Shown piece after piece: positions 16,538-26,269 of a stretch of DNA of 64,000 nucleotides. Where the stretch lies: contig NZ_JACIIU010000014.1 of assembly GCF_014205685.1 (NCBI RefSeq), positions 1-64,000 of the forward strand, written 5' to 3'. Positions within the stretch are counted from its first letter, which is position 1. Every line of letters begins with the position of its first letter. Below the pieces are notes generated by a model. It worked only from the letters and a program-made list of their open reading frames with translations, was not told the DNA's origin and ran no database searches. The position numbers and the translations under genes are program-made. The stretch is from Paenochrobactrum gallinarii. Lineage in GTDB: Bacteria; Pseudomonadota; Alphaproteobacteria; Rhizobiales; Rhizobiaceae.

Positions 16538-17460
16538 ACCTTAGTGGGAAACTCTTTTCCGCTTTCCATAATGCTTGCCCAAAATTTATTTACCACTGTG
16601 CGGCTGCGGCCAAGGCGTTTGTAAATCCGCACTTCAATCGATACTGTCCAACGTTCACCACCAGCAAGAACCAGTTTTTTCTCACACAACAGATTTTTAA
16701 TCCGGTCATAAGGCATCCATGTGATGCCATTACCTTCCAGCACCAGTCCGAGCAGGTTCTCTCCATTGGTGCCCTGACAGGTTTTCAAAACCTGCAAATC
16801 ATTTTCAGCTATACGGCTTTCAACAATGTTGCCGATATAAGACCCCGGCAACCGCGCCACATAAGGCAACACGCCCTTCAAGTCATCAAGATTAATGCTT
16901 GGCTTTATGCCATTTTTAACAGGCACACAAACCGGCACCACTTGTTCAGGACCCAGAATTTTATATTCAAATTGCTCCAGATCGAATGAAGAGACCTGCC
17001 CCGAAGAATGATAGGTCAGAAAAAAATCATATTCACCGCTTTCCAGCGCCTGCACATCTTCAGGCGTAGTGCGCGATGATAAAACATTAGGCACAATTTC
17101 CGGCATCAGCGTTTTTTTGCGCGTGATCCACGACGGATAGAAAGACTGCACCAGCGTTGTCGCGCCGGAAAATCTGAGCAAATAGCGGTCATGCCCCAAT
17201 AATTGACGAGCGTTTTCTTCAGCACGGCGTACACTGATAATAATCGGCTTACAATCATTGAGAAACTGCTCACCCAATTCGGTGAGTTCTAAAGGCTGGC
17301 GATTGCGGGCGATCAACTCGCCGCCCAGATGATTTTCAAGCGAACGGATGCGTTTGGAAAAAGCCGACTGGGTAATGTTGCGTTGGCGTGCCGCCCGCGC
17401 AAAACCTTTGCTTTCAACCACAGCCAGAAAATCTTCAATCCAACTTAAATCCAAACCCAT
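16534..17460 (-). CDS. LysR-family transcriptional regulator
   Basis: 308 aa with an N-terminal winged HTH (LSWIEDFLAVVESKGFARAARQRNITQSAFSKRIRSLE, about 5-42) and a substrate-binding effector domain. It is divergent from the MmgE/PrpD gene, whose start lies 123 bases away, and LysR regulators usually control the divergent neighbour, so the MmgE/PrpD-opp2 operon is the likely target. Its 3' end overlaps the iron permease gene by four bases. Effector not predictable. Confidence 0.92.
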   Translation of the reverse strand: MGLDLSWIEDFLAVVESKGFARAARQRNITQSAFSKRIRSLENHLGGELIARNRQPLELTELGEQFLNDCKPIIISVRRAEENARQLLGHDRYLLRFSGATTLVQSFYPSWITRKKTLMPEIVPNVLSSRTTPEDVQALESGEYDFFLTYHSSGQVSSFDLEQFEYKILGPEQVVPVCVPVKNGIKPSINLDDLKGVLPYVARLPGSYIGNIVESRIAENDLQVLKTCQGTNGENLLGLVLEGNGITWMPYDRIKNLLCEKKLVLAGGERWTVSIEVRIYKRLGRSRTVVNKFWASIMESGKEFPTKV

Positions 17461-17465
17461 ACTTT

Positions 17466-17519
17466 CTTCAGCTCATGCCTGCCGCGACGTCCGGCTGAAG
17501 CCAGATGTCCAAACCGGAC
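17466..17519. promoter_or_regulatory. Inverted repeats in the LysR-MmgE/PrpD intergenic region (candidate operator)
   Basis: Two interleaved inverted repeats occur: CTTCAGC (17466-17472) with GCTGAAG (17494-17500), and GTCCGG (17489-17494) with CCGGAC (17514-17519). They lie between the divergent starts at 17460 and 17584, where a LysR protein would bind. No clear -35/-10 pair was identified. Confidence 0.4.
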
Positions 17520-17583
17520 TATAACTATTCCAAAAATCCGTTTGCTCCGCTTCTGCCTTCAAACTTAAACTCAGGCCAACCCA

Positions 17584-19005
17584 ATGAAGCATAACAGGTA
17601 TAGTATGAAGCCGGAATTAATGACACAGAGTGATAAAAATCGCGAGCATTTTTATATAAATCGCATGAGTGCCTATGCCGCCAATGCTTTGAGCGACACA
17701 TTGCCGGATCACGTCGCAGAAAAAGCCAAATATCATATCTTGGATACATTCTGCGCCATGATCACCGGCGCTCGCCTGACAGTGGGTGAGATGGCTTTAT
17801 CCTATTCCAAAACCTTGTCGCAATCAGCTGACAAAGCCGCGGGCATTGTTGCATCTGACAGTTTTTTACATCCGGCCGATGCAGCTCTTGTCAACGGCAT
17901 CATGGCACATGCCAATGAAACCGATGACAGCCATCCGGCAGCAATCGGCCATCCGGGCTGCGCCATTGTTCCTGCCGCATTGGCTGCGGCTGAAACCAAT
18001 GCATCCAGTGGCAGTGATTTTCTAAAAGCGGTTGTGCTTGGCTATGATTACTATGCCCGTATGAATATCGCGCTTGGTTCAAACCATATTTATGCGCGTG
18101 GTCATGGCCCCTATAGCATTGGTGGCGCATGGGGTGCAGCCGCCGCCGCCGGTGCGCTTTATAAAATTGATGCAGAGCGTATGGCCTATGTATTCTCTAA
18201 TGTCGCACATCAAACCGGCGGCATTGCCGTTTGGATGCGTGATAAAGACCATATGGAAAAAGCCTTTCATTTTGCTGGCCTGCCAGCCCGCAACGGCGTG
18301 AGTGCAGCTGCAATGATTGCCCATGGTTTTTCCGGCACAGATGATGTGATTGAAGGCCGCGGCAATTTCATGGATGCCTATTCGGACAATCCGGATCGCG
18401 ACATTCTGATCGGCGAGTTAGGCACCCGTTTTGAAGTTATGCTCACCAATATCAAAAAATGGTGTGTCGGCTCTCCTATTCAATCAGCGCTGGATTCCCT
18501 TGAATATTTGATGGAAAATGAAGTGGTTCATTTGGGCAATATCGAGAAACTGACCATCGAACTCCCGTCCCATGTGGTCGATGTCGTGGAAGACCGCGGT
18601 GTGCCGGATATCAACTGTAAACACTGCCTTGCTTTGATGCTGGTGGACGGCCGTTTTGGTTTCCATGCTTCACATGATTATGCACGCTTGCAAGATCCGG
18701 CCATTCTGGCCATGAAGAATAAAATGTCGTTGCTTCCTAGTGCAGAACTAGCTGATGCACTGCCGATCCGTCAGGCAATTGTCACGGCAGTTTTGTCAGA
18801 CGGGCGCACCGTCAGCCGCCGCACTTACGCGGTAAAGGGAGTGGTGGAGAACCCCATGGATCGCAACGACGTTATCCGTAAAGCGCAGGATTTATTATCA
18901 CCACTCCTTAAGCAAGAGACAGATAAATTCATCGAAACAGTGCTGAATATCGAAACTTTATCGGACATTCGCGCATTGCGTACGGTGCTGCAAAAACAAG
19001 ACTAA
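17584..19005 (+). CDS. MmgE/PrpD family protein
   Basis: The family includes 2-methylcitrate dehydratase, cis-aconitate decarboxylase and iminodisuccinate epimerase, which act on small di- and tricarboxylates. Typical features are LSDTLPDHVAEKAKYHILDTFCAMITGA near the N-terminus, the helical-domain motif NGIMAHANETDDSHPAAIGHPG (about 105-126) and KKWCVGSPIQSALDSL. 473 aa, full length. Several Met codons lie close to the start (17584, 17605, 17623), none with a strong ribosome site. No prp genes are nearby; it leads the second opp operon. Iminodisuccinate-epimerase-like action on an amino-dicarboxylate would fit the setting but cannot be shown from sequence. Confidence 0.85.
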   Translation: MKHNRYSMKPELMTQSDKNREHFYINRMSAYAANALSDTLPDHVAEKAKYHILDTFCAMITGARLTVGEMALSYSKTLSQSADKAAGIVASDSFLHPADAALVNGIMAHANETDDSHPAAIGHPGCAIVPAALAAAETNASSGSDFLKAVVLGYDYYARMNIALGSNHIYARGHGPYSIGGAWGAAAAAGALYKIDAERMAYVFSNVAHQTGGIAVWMRDKDHMEKAFHFAGLPARNGVSAAAMIAHGFSGTDDVIEGRGNFMDAYSDNPDRDILIGELGTRFEVMLTNIKKWCVGSPIQSALDSLEYLMENEVVHLGNIEKLTIELPSHVVDVVEDRGVPDINCKHCLALMLVDGRFGFHASHDYARLQDPAILAMKNKMSLLPSAELADALPIRQAIVTAVLSDGRTVSRRTYAVKGVVENPMDRNDVIRKAQDLLSPLLKQETDKFIETVLNIETLSDIRALRTVLQKQD

Positions 19006-19038
19006 ACTGGTTGAAATCTAGCGAACGAAAGAAAAATC

Positions 19039-20655
19039 ATGATAAAAAATCACGGAATTCGCCTTCAAACCACAATGGCAACACGCTATTTGCGCGCTGT
19101 CTCATTGGCGGGAGTAGCTTGCTGTGCATTGACAGCATCAGCATGGGCCGCAGATTTGCGGATGGGAATGAGCTCGGCTCCGACCTCGATTGATCCGCAT
19201 TTTCATGCCAACAGCTCCAACATCTCTATGACAGGTCAGGTTTTTGAGGGGCTGACCTGGAAAGACGAGAATATGCGCCCTGTTCCGGCTCTGGCCGAAA
19301 GCTGGGAGTATAAGGGAGACAATATCTGGCATTTTAACTTGCGTAAAAACGTGAAATTCCACGACGGCACACCATTTACTGCCGATGATGTGATTTTCAC
19401 CTTTGAGCGTGTGCCAACTATTGTTGACAGCCCAAGCCCGTTCACCGCGCGTCTGGCGGATGTGGTTTCTTATAAAGCGCTTGATGATCATACATTGGAA
19501 GTGGTCACCAAAGGTGCAGCACCTAACCTGCCGATCAATCTGGCCGATGTGCAGATTGTTTCGCGTAAAAACGGCGAAAACAAAACCACGTCAGATTATG
19601 TCACCGGTAAAGCCATGATCGGCACCGGCCCTTATAAATTTACCAATGCGCGCATCGGCGAAATTTATGAATTTGAAAGCTATGCTGATTATTGGGGCGG
19701 CAAGCCTGCCTGGGATAAAGTAACACAGCGCATTATCAGCTCTGATCCTGCACGTATTGCGGCACTCCTTGCCGGTGACGTGGATCTGATCACCAGTGTG
19801 CCGACCAGCGACATCGCCAATCTGGAAAAAGCGCCGAATATCGCGCTTTGGTCAACCGCCACCAATCGTATTGTTTTTGTGGCGCTGGATGTCGAGCATG
19901 AAAAACCAATTGCAGGTCAGGTGACCGACAATAATGGCAAACCATTGGATAAAAACCCTATGCTGGATGTGCGCGTACGTAAAGCGCTTTCTATGGCACT
20001 CGACCGCAAAAGCCTTGTAGAACGCGGCCTTTCCGGTGATGCATTGCCTGCAAGTCAGCTCGTGCCGGAAGGTCTGTTCGGCTATAATCCTGAAATTCCG
20101 GTTGAGCCTTATGATCCGGCTGCGGCCAAAGAGCTTTTGAAAGAAGCAGGCTATCCGGAAGGTTTCCGTGTAGTGCTGACCACTTCTAACGATGACACAT
20201 CACGCGTGCGCGCTTCGCAGGCAATTGGTCAGATGTGGACACGTATTGGTGTGCGAACCGAGATAGAAACCATGCCACATGCCGTTTTCATTCCGAAAAC
20301 CAATGACTTCCAGTTTGCGCATATGATCCATTCATGGGGCACTTCAACCGGTGAGGCCGCTTATACATTGCGCGGTATCGCAGGCACCCGTGACCATGAA
20401 AAAGGCATCGGCACGTCAAACCGTGGTCGTTATTCCAATCCGGAAATGGATGCACTGGTCAACAAAGCCTCCGAAACCATGGATGATGCGACACGCGAAG
20501 CTATGCTGCAAAAAGCAATGGTGATGACTATCAGTGATTACGGTATTCTGCCGCTCTACAGCCCGAAAGCAACATGGGCTTCATCCAAGAATGTGAAATA
20601 TATTCCGTCGAAGGCCAATGTGACGTCGGCAATTTTCGCAACACCTGCTGAATAA
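19039..20655 (+). CDS. Peptide ABC transporter substrate-binding protein (family 5), cluster 2
   Basis: Periplasmic receptor. A long N-region (MIKNHGIRLQTTMATRYLRAVSLAGVACCALTASAWAADLRM) ends in a signal peptidase site after AWA; initiation at the ATG at 19075 would give a more usual signal. The mature protein has SSAPTSIDPHFHANSSN and VKFHDGTPFTADDVIFTFERV, typical of SBP_bac_5. 538 aa. It lies 33 bases after the MmgE/PrpD gene and is followed by a stable hairpin at 20673. Confidence 0.92.
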   Translation: MIKNHGIRLQTTMATRYLRAVSLAGVACCALTASAWAADLRMGMSSAPTSIDPHFHANSSNISMTGQVFEGLTWKDENMRPVPALAESWEYKGDNIWHFNLRKNVKFHDGTPFTADDVIFTFERVPTIVDSPSPFTARLADVVSYKALDDHTLEVVTKGAAPNLPINLADVQIVSRKNGENKTTSDYVTGKAMIGTGPYKFTNARIGEIYEFESYADYWGGKPAWDKVTQRIISSDPARIAALLAGDVDLITSVPTSDIANLEKAPNIALWSTATNRIVFVALDVEHEKPIAGQVTDNNGKPLDKNPMLDVRVRKALSMALDRKSLVERGLSGDALPASQLVPEGLFGYNPEIPVEPYDPAAAKELLKEAGYPEGFRVVLTTSNDDTSRVRASQAIGQMWTRIGVRTEIETMPHAVFIPKTNDFQFAHMIHSWGTSTGEAAYTLRGIAGTRDHEKGIGTSNRGRYSNPEMDALVNKASETMDDATREAMLQKAMVMTISDYGILPLYSPKATWASSKNVKYIPSKANVTSAIFATPAE

Positions 20656-20672
20656 TCCGACTTCAATACTGA

Positions 20673-20704
20673 TCCCTTATACGGTTACAAAGCCGTATAA
20701 GGGA
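20673..20704 (+). terminator. Stable intercistronic hairpin after cluster 2 binding-protein gene
   Basis: Perfect 12-bp stem TCCCTTATACGG / CCGTATAAGGGA with an 8-base loop and no run of T after it. Its place between the binding-protein and permease genes suggests mRNA end protection or partial termination rather than an operon end. Confidence 0.75.
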
Positions 20705-20733
20705 ATAATACCTGCGACAGTCAGGGGGGAAAT

Positions 20734-21708
20734 ATGGCCGAGATGATCGCGCGGCGACTGGTACAGTCGCTCATCACGCTTCTGGCTTTGAGCTTCATAA
20801 CATTTGCCGGACTTTATATGATCGGTAACCCGATGGAAGTTCTGGCTGATGAATCCGCCACGGCGCTGGAAATCCAGCAAATCAGTGAGCGGCTTGGGCT
20901 GGATCAGCCACTCTACATTCAATATATGCGTTATATGGGTCGTTTGTTGAGCGGCGATTTCGGCATATCTTTTGTCACCGCTTTGCCGGTTTCAACCATG
21001 TTGCTGCAACGCCTGCCCGCAACACTTGAAATGGCACTCATTTCAATCATTATTTCAGTTGGTATCGGTCTGCCGCTTGGCATTCTTGCAGGCACATTTC
21101 CAGATAGCCGCTTTAGCAAATTTGCCTCGATCAGCTCGATTTTCGGTTTCAGCCTGCCAAATTTCTGGCTTGGCCTGATGCTGCTGTTGGTTTTTGCTGT
21201 TCAATTGGCCGTCTTTCCGGCCATCGGGCGCGGCCAGACCATAGAGATCAACGGGGTCGCCTGGAGTTTTCTAACGTGGAACGGGCTCACTCATCTCATT
21301 TTGCCAGCCGTCACGCTTGCAACGGGTAATCTTGCGCTGATGCTACGCTTAGGGCGAGCCGGTATGCAGGAAGTGATGATGCTCGATTATGTCAAACTTG
21401 CCAGTATCAAAGGCCTGTCACCCTGGCGTGTTGTAACTGTTCATGCCTTGCGCAATGTAATGATCCCGATTGTCACCATTATCGGTCTTGAAATCGGCGG
21501 CCTCGTTTCGGGTGCCATTATTACAGAAACTGTTTTTGCCTGGCCCGGTATCGGCAAGCTGCTGATTGACTCAATCAATATGCTCGATCGTCCGGTGGTC
21601 ATTGCTTATATGATGATTTTCACCTTCATGTTCGTCACCATCAATCTCATCGTTGATATACTTTATATCGTGCTTGATCCGCGCGCGGGAACAGGACGTG
21701 CATCATGA
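20734..21708 (+). CDS. Oligopeptide-type ABC transporter permease (DppB family), cluster 2
   Basis: Channel subunit with the DppB-type N-terminus (LVQSLITLLALSFITFAGLYMIGNP), the LGLDQPLYIQYMRYMG motif and an EAA loop (RAGMQEVMMLDYVKLASIKGLSPWRVVTVHALRN). 324 aa, about six membrane helices. GGGGG lies shortly upstream of the ATG. The stop overlaps the start of the next permease gene (ATGA). Confidence 0.95.
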   Translation: MAEMIARRLVQSLITLLALSFITFAGLYMIGNPMEVLADESATALEIQQISERLGLDQPLYIQYMRYMGRLLSGDFGISFVTALPVSTMLLQRLPATLEMALISIIISVGIGLPLGILAGTFPDSRFSKFASISSIFGFSLPNFWLGLMLLLVFAVQLAVFPAIGRGQTIEINGVAWSFLTWNGLTHLILPAVTLATGNLALMLRLGRAGMQEVMMLDYVKLASIKGLSPWRVVTVHALRNVMIPIVTIIGLEIGGLVSGAIITETVFAWPGIGKLLIDSINMLDRPVVIAYMMIFTFMFVTINLIVDILYIVLDPRAGTGRAS

Positions 21709-22616
21709 CGAGTTCCGCTTTGTCACGTTTTCACCAATGGCGCAAAACCACACGCTTTTATAATTTCTTCCGCGAATTCAGCACCAGTAATACGGCGCTG
21801 CTCGGCTTGGGCGTGACCATTATTTTGCTCTTTATCGCCATTTTCGCCCCGCTCATCTCGCCACAAAATCCTTATGACCTGATGCAGGTTGATTTTATGG
21901 ATTCCGAACTGCCGCCGGGCTCGGTTGGCGGTATGGGGCAATATTATCTGCTTGGCACTGACGCTAACGGCCGCGATATGCTGAGCGCCATGTTCTATGG
22001 CCTGCGTTCCAGCTTCATGGTCGCATGGAGTAGTCTCGCGATGGCACTTGTCATCGGCGTGATGCTAGGGCTCATTTCCGCCTATACGGGCGGAAAAGTG
22101 GATGCAGTTATCATGCGCATTGTTGATGTGCAGATGAGCTTTCCGACCATTTTGATCGCACTTCTCTTATTGGCTGTGTTTGGTCGTGGTCTGGATAAAA
22201 CCATTCTCGCACTCACACTCGTGCAATGGGCTTACTTTGCCCGCAATGTGCGCGGCACAGCATTATCAGAGCGCAATCGCGAATATGTTCTGGCGGCACG
22301 CCTTGCGCATATTCCAACCTTTCGTATTCTCTGGCGTCATATTTTGCCCAATTGCCTGCCACCCTTGCTGGTTATTGCCTCAGTGCAGCTTGCATCCGCC
22401 ATCTCCATCGAAGCATCGCTTTCCTTCCTTGGTCTTGGCATGCCAGTTACGCAACCTTCACTCGGCCTGCTGATTTCCAATGGTTTTGGCTATCTGATGG
22501 GTGGTAAATACTGGATCAGTGTTTTCCCCGGCGTACTGCTTCTCATTACGGTTTTTGCAATCAACCTGATTGCCGATCAATTGCGCGACATGTTCAATCC
22601 GAGGCTTAAAAAATGA
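21705..22616 (+). CDS. Oligopeptide-type ABC transporter permease (DppC family), cluster 2
   Basis: Second channel subunit: OppC_N segment (FSTSNTALLGLGVTIILLFIAIFAPLISPQNPYD), the LLGTDANGRDMLSAMFYGLRSS motif, EAA loop EYVLAARLAHIPTFRILWRHILPN and SLSFLGLGMPVTQPS. 303 aa. Overlaps both neighbours by four bases. Confidence 0.95.
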   Translation: MTSSALSRFHQWRKTTRFYNFFREFSTSNTALLGLGVTIILLFIAIFAPLISPQNPYDLMQVDFMDSELPPGSVGGMGQYYLLGTDANGRDMLSAMFYGLRSSFMVAWSSLAMALVIGVMLGLISAYTGGKVDAVIMRIVDVQMSFPTILIALLLLAVFGRGLDKTILALTLVQWAYFARNVRGTALSERNREYVLAARLAHIPTFRILWRHILPNCLPPLLVIASVQLASAISIEASLSFLGLGMPVTQPSLGLLISNGFGYLMGGKYWISVFPGVLLLITVFAINLIADQLRDMFNPRLKK

Positions 22617-23644
22617 CGACTGCAGTTTCAGCATCCCCTGCTGCATCACTATTTGTGCTTCAGGTTGAAAATCTTAAAACCCAGTTTGATACCAGCGCCG
22701 GTGTTGTGCGCGCTGTCGATGGCATCAGCTTTTCGCTCAAACGCGGCGAAGTGATGGGTTTGGTGGGTGAATCCGGTTCTGGCAAATCCATCACCGGTTA
22801 CTCCATCATGCGTGCCATCGACAAACCGGGGCGCATTACTGAAGGGCACATAAAATTTTGCGGCCGCGACAACAAAATCGTTGATCTGGTTAGTCTGCCC
22901 GAACGGCAGATGCGGGATTTACGCGGCAACCGCGTGGCAATGATTTTGCAAGATCCGATGATGTCGCTCAATCCAAGCTTACGCATCGGAACACAGCTTA
23001 CCGAAACCTATCTTGCGCATAAAAAAGTCAGCAAACAGGAAGCCCGTGAACGTGCCATCAATGTGATGCAGCGTGTCGGTATTCCTGATGCCGAACGCCG
23101 CCTGAGCGCTTATCCGCACGAGTTTTCCGGTGGTATGCGTCAGCGTATCGCCATCGCAATTGCACTTATCAATGAGCCGGACGTCATCATCGCCGATGAA
23201 CCGACCACCGCTTTGGACGTCACCACGCAGGCGCAAATTCTTTTTGAAGTGCAAAAGCTATCGCGTGAATTTGGCACAGCATGGATATGGATTACCCATG
23301 ACCTGACTATCGTTGCTGCCCTCGCGCAAAATGTGGCTGTGATGTATGCCGGTAAAATCGTCGAATATGGATCAGTTGCCTCCATTCTTGACCGCCCGCT
23401 GCATCCCTACACCAAGGGTTTGATTGCCTCGATACCCGGGCATAACAGCACTTTGGCCAATAAGCGCCTTTACCAGATACCGGGCAATGCCCCTTCTCTT
23501 CTGTCCTTGCCACGCGGCTGTCCGTTCCGCCCGCGCTGCGCATATGCCGACAGCACATGTCTTGAAACGCCCGCCGATACCAAGCTTTCTGAAAACCGCT
23601 TTTATCGTTGCTGGCACCCTGTGGAAACAGGAGCTGCATTATGA
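22613..23644 (+). CDS. Oligopeptide-type ABC transporter ATP-binding protein (DppD family), cluster 2
   Basis: ATPase with Walker [13 protein letters not shown]-loop MILQDPMMSLNPS, signature [15 protein letters not shown], Walker [13 protein letters not shown] and ITHDLT. The oligo_HPY C-terminus contains CPFRPRCAYADSTC. 343 aa. Its stop overlaps the start of the DppF-type gene by four bases. Confidence 0.95.
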   Translation: MTTAVSASPAASLFVLQVENLKTQFDTSAGVVRAVDGISFSLKRGEVMGLVGESGSGKSITGYSIMRAIDKPGRITEGHIKFCGRDNKIVDLVSLPERQMRDLRGNRVAMILQDPMMSLNPSLRIGTQLTETYLAHKKVSKQEARERAINVMQRVGIPDAERRLSAYPHEFSGGMRQRIAIAIALINEPDVIIADEPTTALDVTTQAQILFEVQKLSREFGTAWIWITHDLTIVAALAQNVAVMYAGKIVEYGSVASILDRPLHPYTKGLIASIPGHNSTLANKRLYQIPGNAPSLLSLPRGCPFRPRCAYADSTCLETPADTKLSENRFYRCWHPVETGAAL

Positions 23645-24642
23645 ATGCTATCAATATCTCGCCTGAAGGCGAAACCATTTTGGAAGTTCAGTCCCTGCGT
23701 CATCAGTTTGGCCGCAAAGAAGACTGGATCGACAAGATCGGTGCGAAACTGCGCAAAAGCGGCCCCCGCCCTGTGGTGCGCGCCATCAATGGCGTTGATC
23801 TTAATGTCAAAAAAGGTGAAATTTTCGGCATTGCCGGTGAATCCGGCTGCGGGAAAAGTACGCTTGGCCGTATTATGGCGGGTTTGATCAAACCAACAGA
23901 AGGGCAAATTGCCTATCACGGCAAGCCGGTGATGCGAGGCGACAAACCTGCCAATCTGAAATTGCAAATGATCTTTCAGGATTCAGGCGCAGCGCTTAAT
24001 CCCCGTATGCAGGTCAAAGATCTGATCGGCGAAGGCCCGCTTTTGCATGGCTTGGTAAAAAGACGCGAAATGAAAGACTTTATCGTCAATCAGCTCGAAA
24101 TTGTAGGCCTGAATGCCGATGCCATGACGCGCTATCCGCACCAGTTTTCCGGCGGTCAGCGCCAACGCATCAACATTGCCCGCGCGCTTGCGCTGCAACC
24201 GGATATGATCATCTGTGATGAATCAATTGCCGCGCTTGACGTCTCCATTCAGGCACAAATTATCAATCTGTTTCTTGATCTGAAAGACAGGCTTGATCTG
24301 ACATATGTTTTCATCAGCCATGATTTAGGCGTCTTGAAACATATCGCCGATAATCTGGCCGTGATGTATCTCGGGCGTGTTGTCGAACAGGGGGATGCCT
24401 CAGAAATATTTGCCAATCCACGGCATCCTTACACGCAGGTTCTGCTTGAAAATGTACTGACACTTGATCGCCGCGACCAGCAGTTTGAACCTGTTGAAGG
24501 CGAAGTTCCCTCACCGCTTAATCTGCCGTCAGGTTGTGCATTTAACACCCGTTGTACCCATGCAGTTCCTGCCTGTGCGCAAGTCGTACCGGCTCTTGTG
24601 GGAGATGAAAAACATCAGGTTGCCTGTCCGGTGATGGCATGA
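23641..24642 (+). CDS. Oligopeptide-type ABC transporter ATP-binding protein (DppF family), cluster 2
   Basis: Second ATPase: Walker [12 protein letters not shown], signature [15 protein letters not shown], Walker B MIICDESIAALD, ISHDLG, and C-terminal FNTRCTHAVPAC. The Walker B motif is followed by Glu-Ser rather than the usual Glu-Pro, a common variant. The start at 23641 is preceded by AGGAG and forms an ATGA overlap with dppD; an upstream in-frame start at 23608 lacks a ribosome site. Confidence 0.94.
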   Translation: MNAINISPEGETILEVQSLRHQFGRKEDWIDKIGAKLRKSGPRPVVRAINGVDLNVKKGEIFGIAGESGCGKSTLGRIMAGLIKPTEGQIAYHGKPVMRGDKPANLKLQMIFQDSGAALNPRMQVKDLIGEGPLLHGLVKRREMKDFIVNQLEIVGLNADAMTRYPHQFSGGQRQRINIARALALQPDMIICDESIAALDVSIQAQIINLFLDLKDRLDLTYVFISHDLGVLKHIADNLAVMYLGRVVEQGDASEIFANPRHPYTQVLLENVLTLDRRDQQFEPVEGEVPSPLNLPSGCAFNTRCTHAVPACAQVVPALVGDEKHQVACPVMA

Positions 24643-24659
24643 AAATGGAGGCCATATCC

Positions 24660-26216
24660 ATGAACCGTTGGAACGACACCCATGCCGAAGATCTCATCGG
24701 CACCATTAAAGACCGCGCTGATCTTTATGATTATCTGGTGGAGGCAACCCTGCGTCGTCAGGCAATTTCGCCAGCTAAAAACAAGCTGTTTGATATTAAT
24801 GTGCCGCGCGATATGGCGCATTATCGCAATGATTTTCTCAACGCAACCACACCGGCTGAGCTTTGGTATGCCTTGGCCAAATTGTCCAATACCCGCCATG
24901 ACCGCCATTTATCGTTAGAACCAGTTGAAGGCGGCCTGCCGCTGCCTGCCGAATTGCAAGCAAGAATGCGTTTCAACCATGCAAACAAACGTGCCGATCC
25001 GGCACCGCGTGTTGGCGTTGAGTTAAAGACCGATTTTTCTTCGGATCAGCCATTTGTGTTTTTAAGCGGCTATGCGCTTAATTTTGAAGGCAATCAAAAT
25101 ATAGAAGCCGGTGCCCGTCTCTTGAAAATCAATGGTCGTTCTTTTGCCGATCATGTGGCGCTGACAGAGCCTTATTTCTGTTATTCAACGCCGCATTTTT
25201 ACTGGTATCATATGCCAAATGAGATCATCCGGCGCACAGGACTGATCCCTGAATGGCTGCAACCAGCAACACTTGCGCTTGAATTTGAAGACGTGAACGG
25301 CACGGTTCAGAGCCTTCAACTTGATTATCAACCAGCCGATCATTGGCAATGGGCAGATGTGCCCTCCCCTTACAGCGGTTTTGAGCAGATACTCGACACA
25401 CCTTCCTTTACGCTTCACACCCGTGCAGACAAAGACACAATCATCATTCAATGGCATGGTTTTGGCAAAAGTCTGACCAGTGATGTCGATGCATTGATGG
25501 CCTATGCACAGACAAATAATCTGCTAGGCGCCCATATTATTTATGATGCAAAACGCTCGCGTGGCGGTGATTTTGGCGGCTATTTATTGCAGCATTTATC
25601 CGCACACCATATTCGTATTAATTTGGGTGATTTGCGCCTTTCTGATGCAATTGAAGGTGTGATTGCAACAGTTTTGGGTGAAGATCACGCGGCTATTGCA
25701 GAAGGTAATCTCAATCAGGCACAACTCAATGCTACGCGATGGCGGCGTGACTGGTTGCTTGGCACTGTGCGTGATGACCTAAAAGCGGGCAAAGAAAAAA
25801 CTAGAGCCATTCCATTTAAATGCGCGCACCAACCGGAAAATGGCTCAGGTATTTTACCACCAGCGCCTATACATTTTACCGGCAAAATTGTGATGCTCAC
25901 TGTGCCTTATGCAGGCTCTCACATTGATCAGGTGGCCGCGCAGCTCTGCGACAATAAAATGTGCCATCATATTGGCATGCCGCTTGGCGGTTTTTCCAAA
26001 ACTTGGACCCATGAAGAAGTGCTGACATTCCCACGCACGGGGCAGAAAATTGCTTCTTTTGCATGGAGTTGCGGCAATACGATCCGCCCCAATGGTGAAG
26101 TGCTGGAAAGCAATCCGGCCATGCCAGACACCTATTTTCCAATCACCCGCAACAATCATTTAACCCATCACGCTGAGATGGTTGCCATGGCACTGGAATA
26201 TTTTAACCGGCCATAG
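24660..26216 (+). CDS. S41-like peptidase/hydrolase-fold protein of unknown function
   Basis: I do not recognise a named family with certainty. The C-terminal half resembles the S41 (tail-specific protease) core: HIIYDAKRSRGGDFGGYLLQHL recalls the DLRxNxGG strand. VMLTVPYAGSHIDQVAAQL recalls the catalytic-serine loop, with Ser in AGSH as candidate nucleophile. A C-terminal PDTYFPIT segment also fits. The N-terminal half includes SNTRHDRHLSLEP and a PDZ-like piece (ARLLKINGRSF). No signal peptide is visible, so unlike most S41 enzymes it should be cytoplasmic. The ATG at 24660 follows TGGAGG; an alternative ATG at 24639 overlaps the ATPase stop. It directly follows the transporter genes and probably cleaves the imported compound. 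Confidence 0.55.
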   Translation: MNRWNDTHAEDLIGTIKDRADLYDYLVEATLRRQAISPAKNKLFDINVPRDMAHYRNDFLNATTPAELWYALAKLSNTRHDRHLSLEPVEGGLPLPAELQARMRFNHANKRADPAPRVGVELKTDFSSDQPFVFLSGYALNFEGNQNIEAGARLLKINGRSFADHVALTEPYFCYSTPHFYWYHMPNEIIRRTGLIPEWLQPATLALEFEDVNGTVQSLQLDYQPADHWQWADVPSPYSGFEQILDTPSFTLHTRADKDTIIIQWHGFGKSLTSDVDALMAYAQTNNLLGAHIIYDAKRSRGGDFGGYLLQHLSAHHIRINLGDLRLSDAIEGVIATVLGEDHAAIAEGNLNQAQLNATRWRRDWLLGTVRDDLKAGKEKTRAIPFKCAHQPENGSGILPPAPIHFTGKIVMLTVPYAGSHIDQVAAQLCDNKMCHHIGMPLGGFSKTWTHEEVLTFPRTGQKIASFAWSCGNTIRPNGEVLESNPAMPDTYFPITRNNHLTHHAEMVAMALEYFNRP

Positions 26217-26269
26217 CCACCAGCCGATTGTCTGCTTTTATATATTATTACCGCTTCAGGAGCGTTCCC

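Noticed and set aside
17584-19005. 2-methylcitrate dehydratase PrpD of the propionate pathway
   Set aside because: No prpB, prpC or prpR nearby, and the gene heads an oligopeptide transporter operon; the family is broad, so only MmgE/PrpD is stated.
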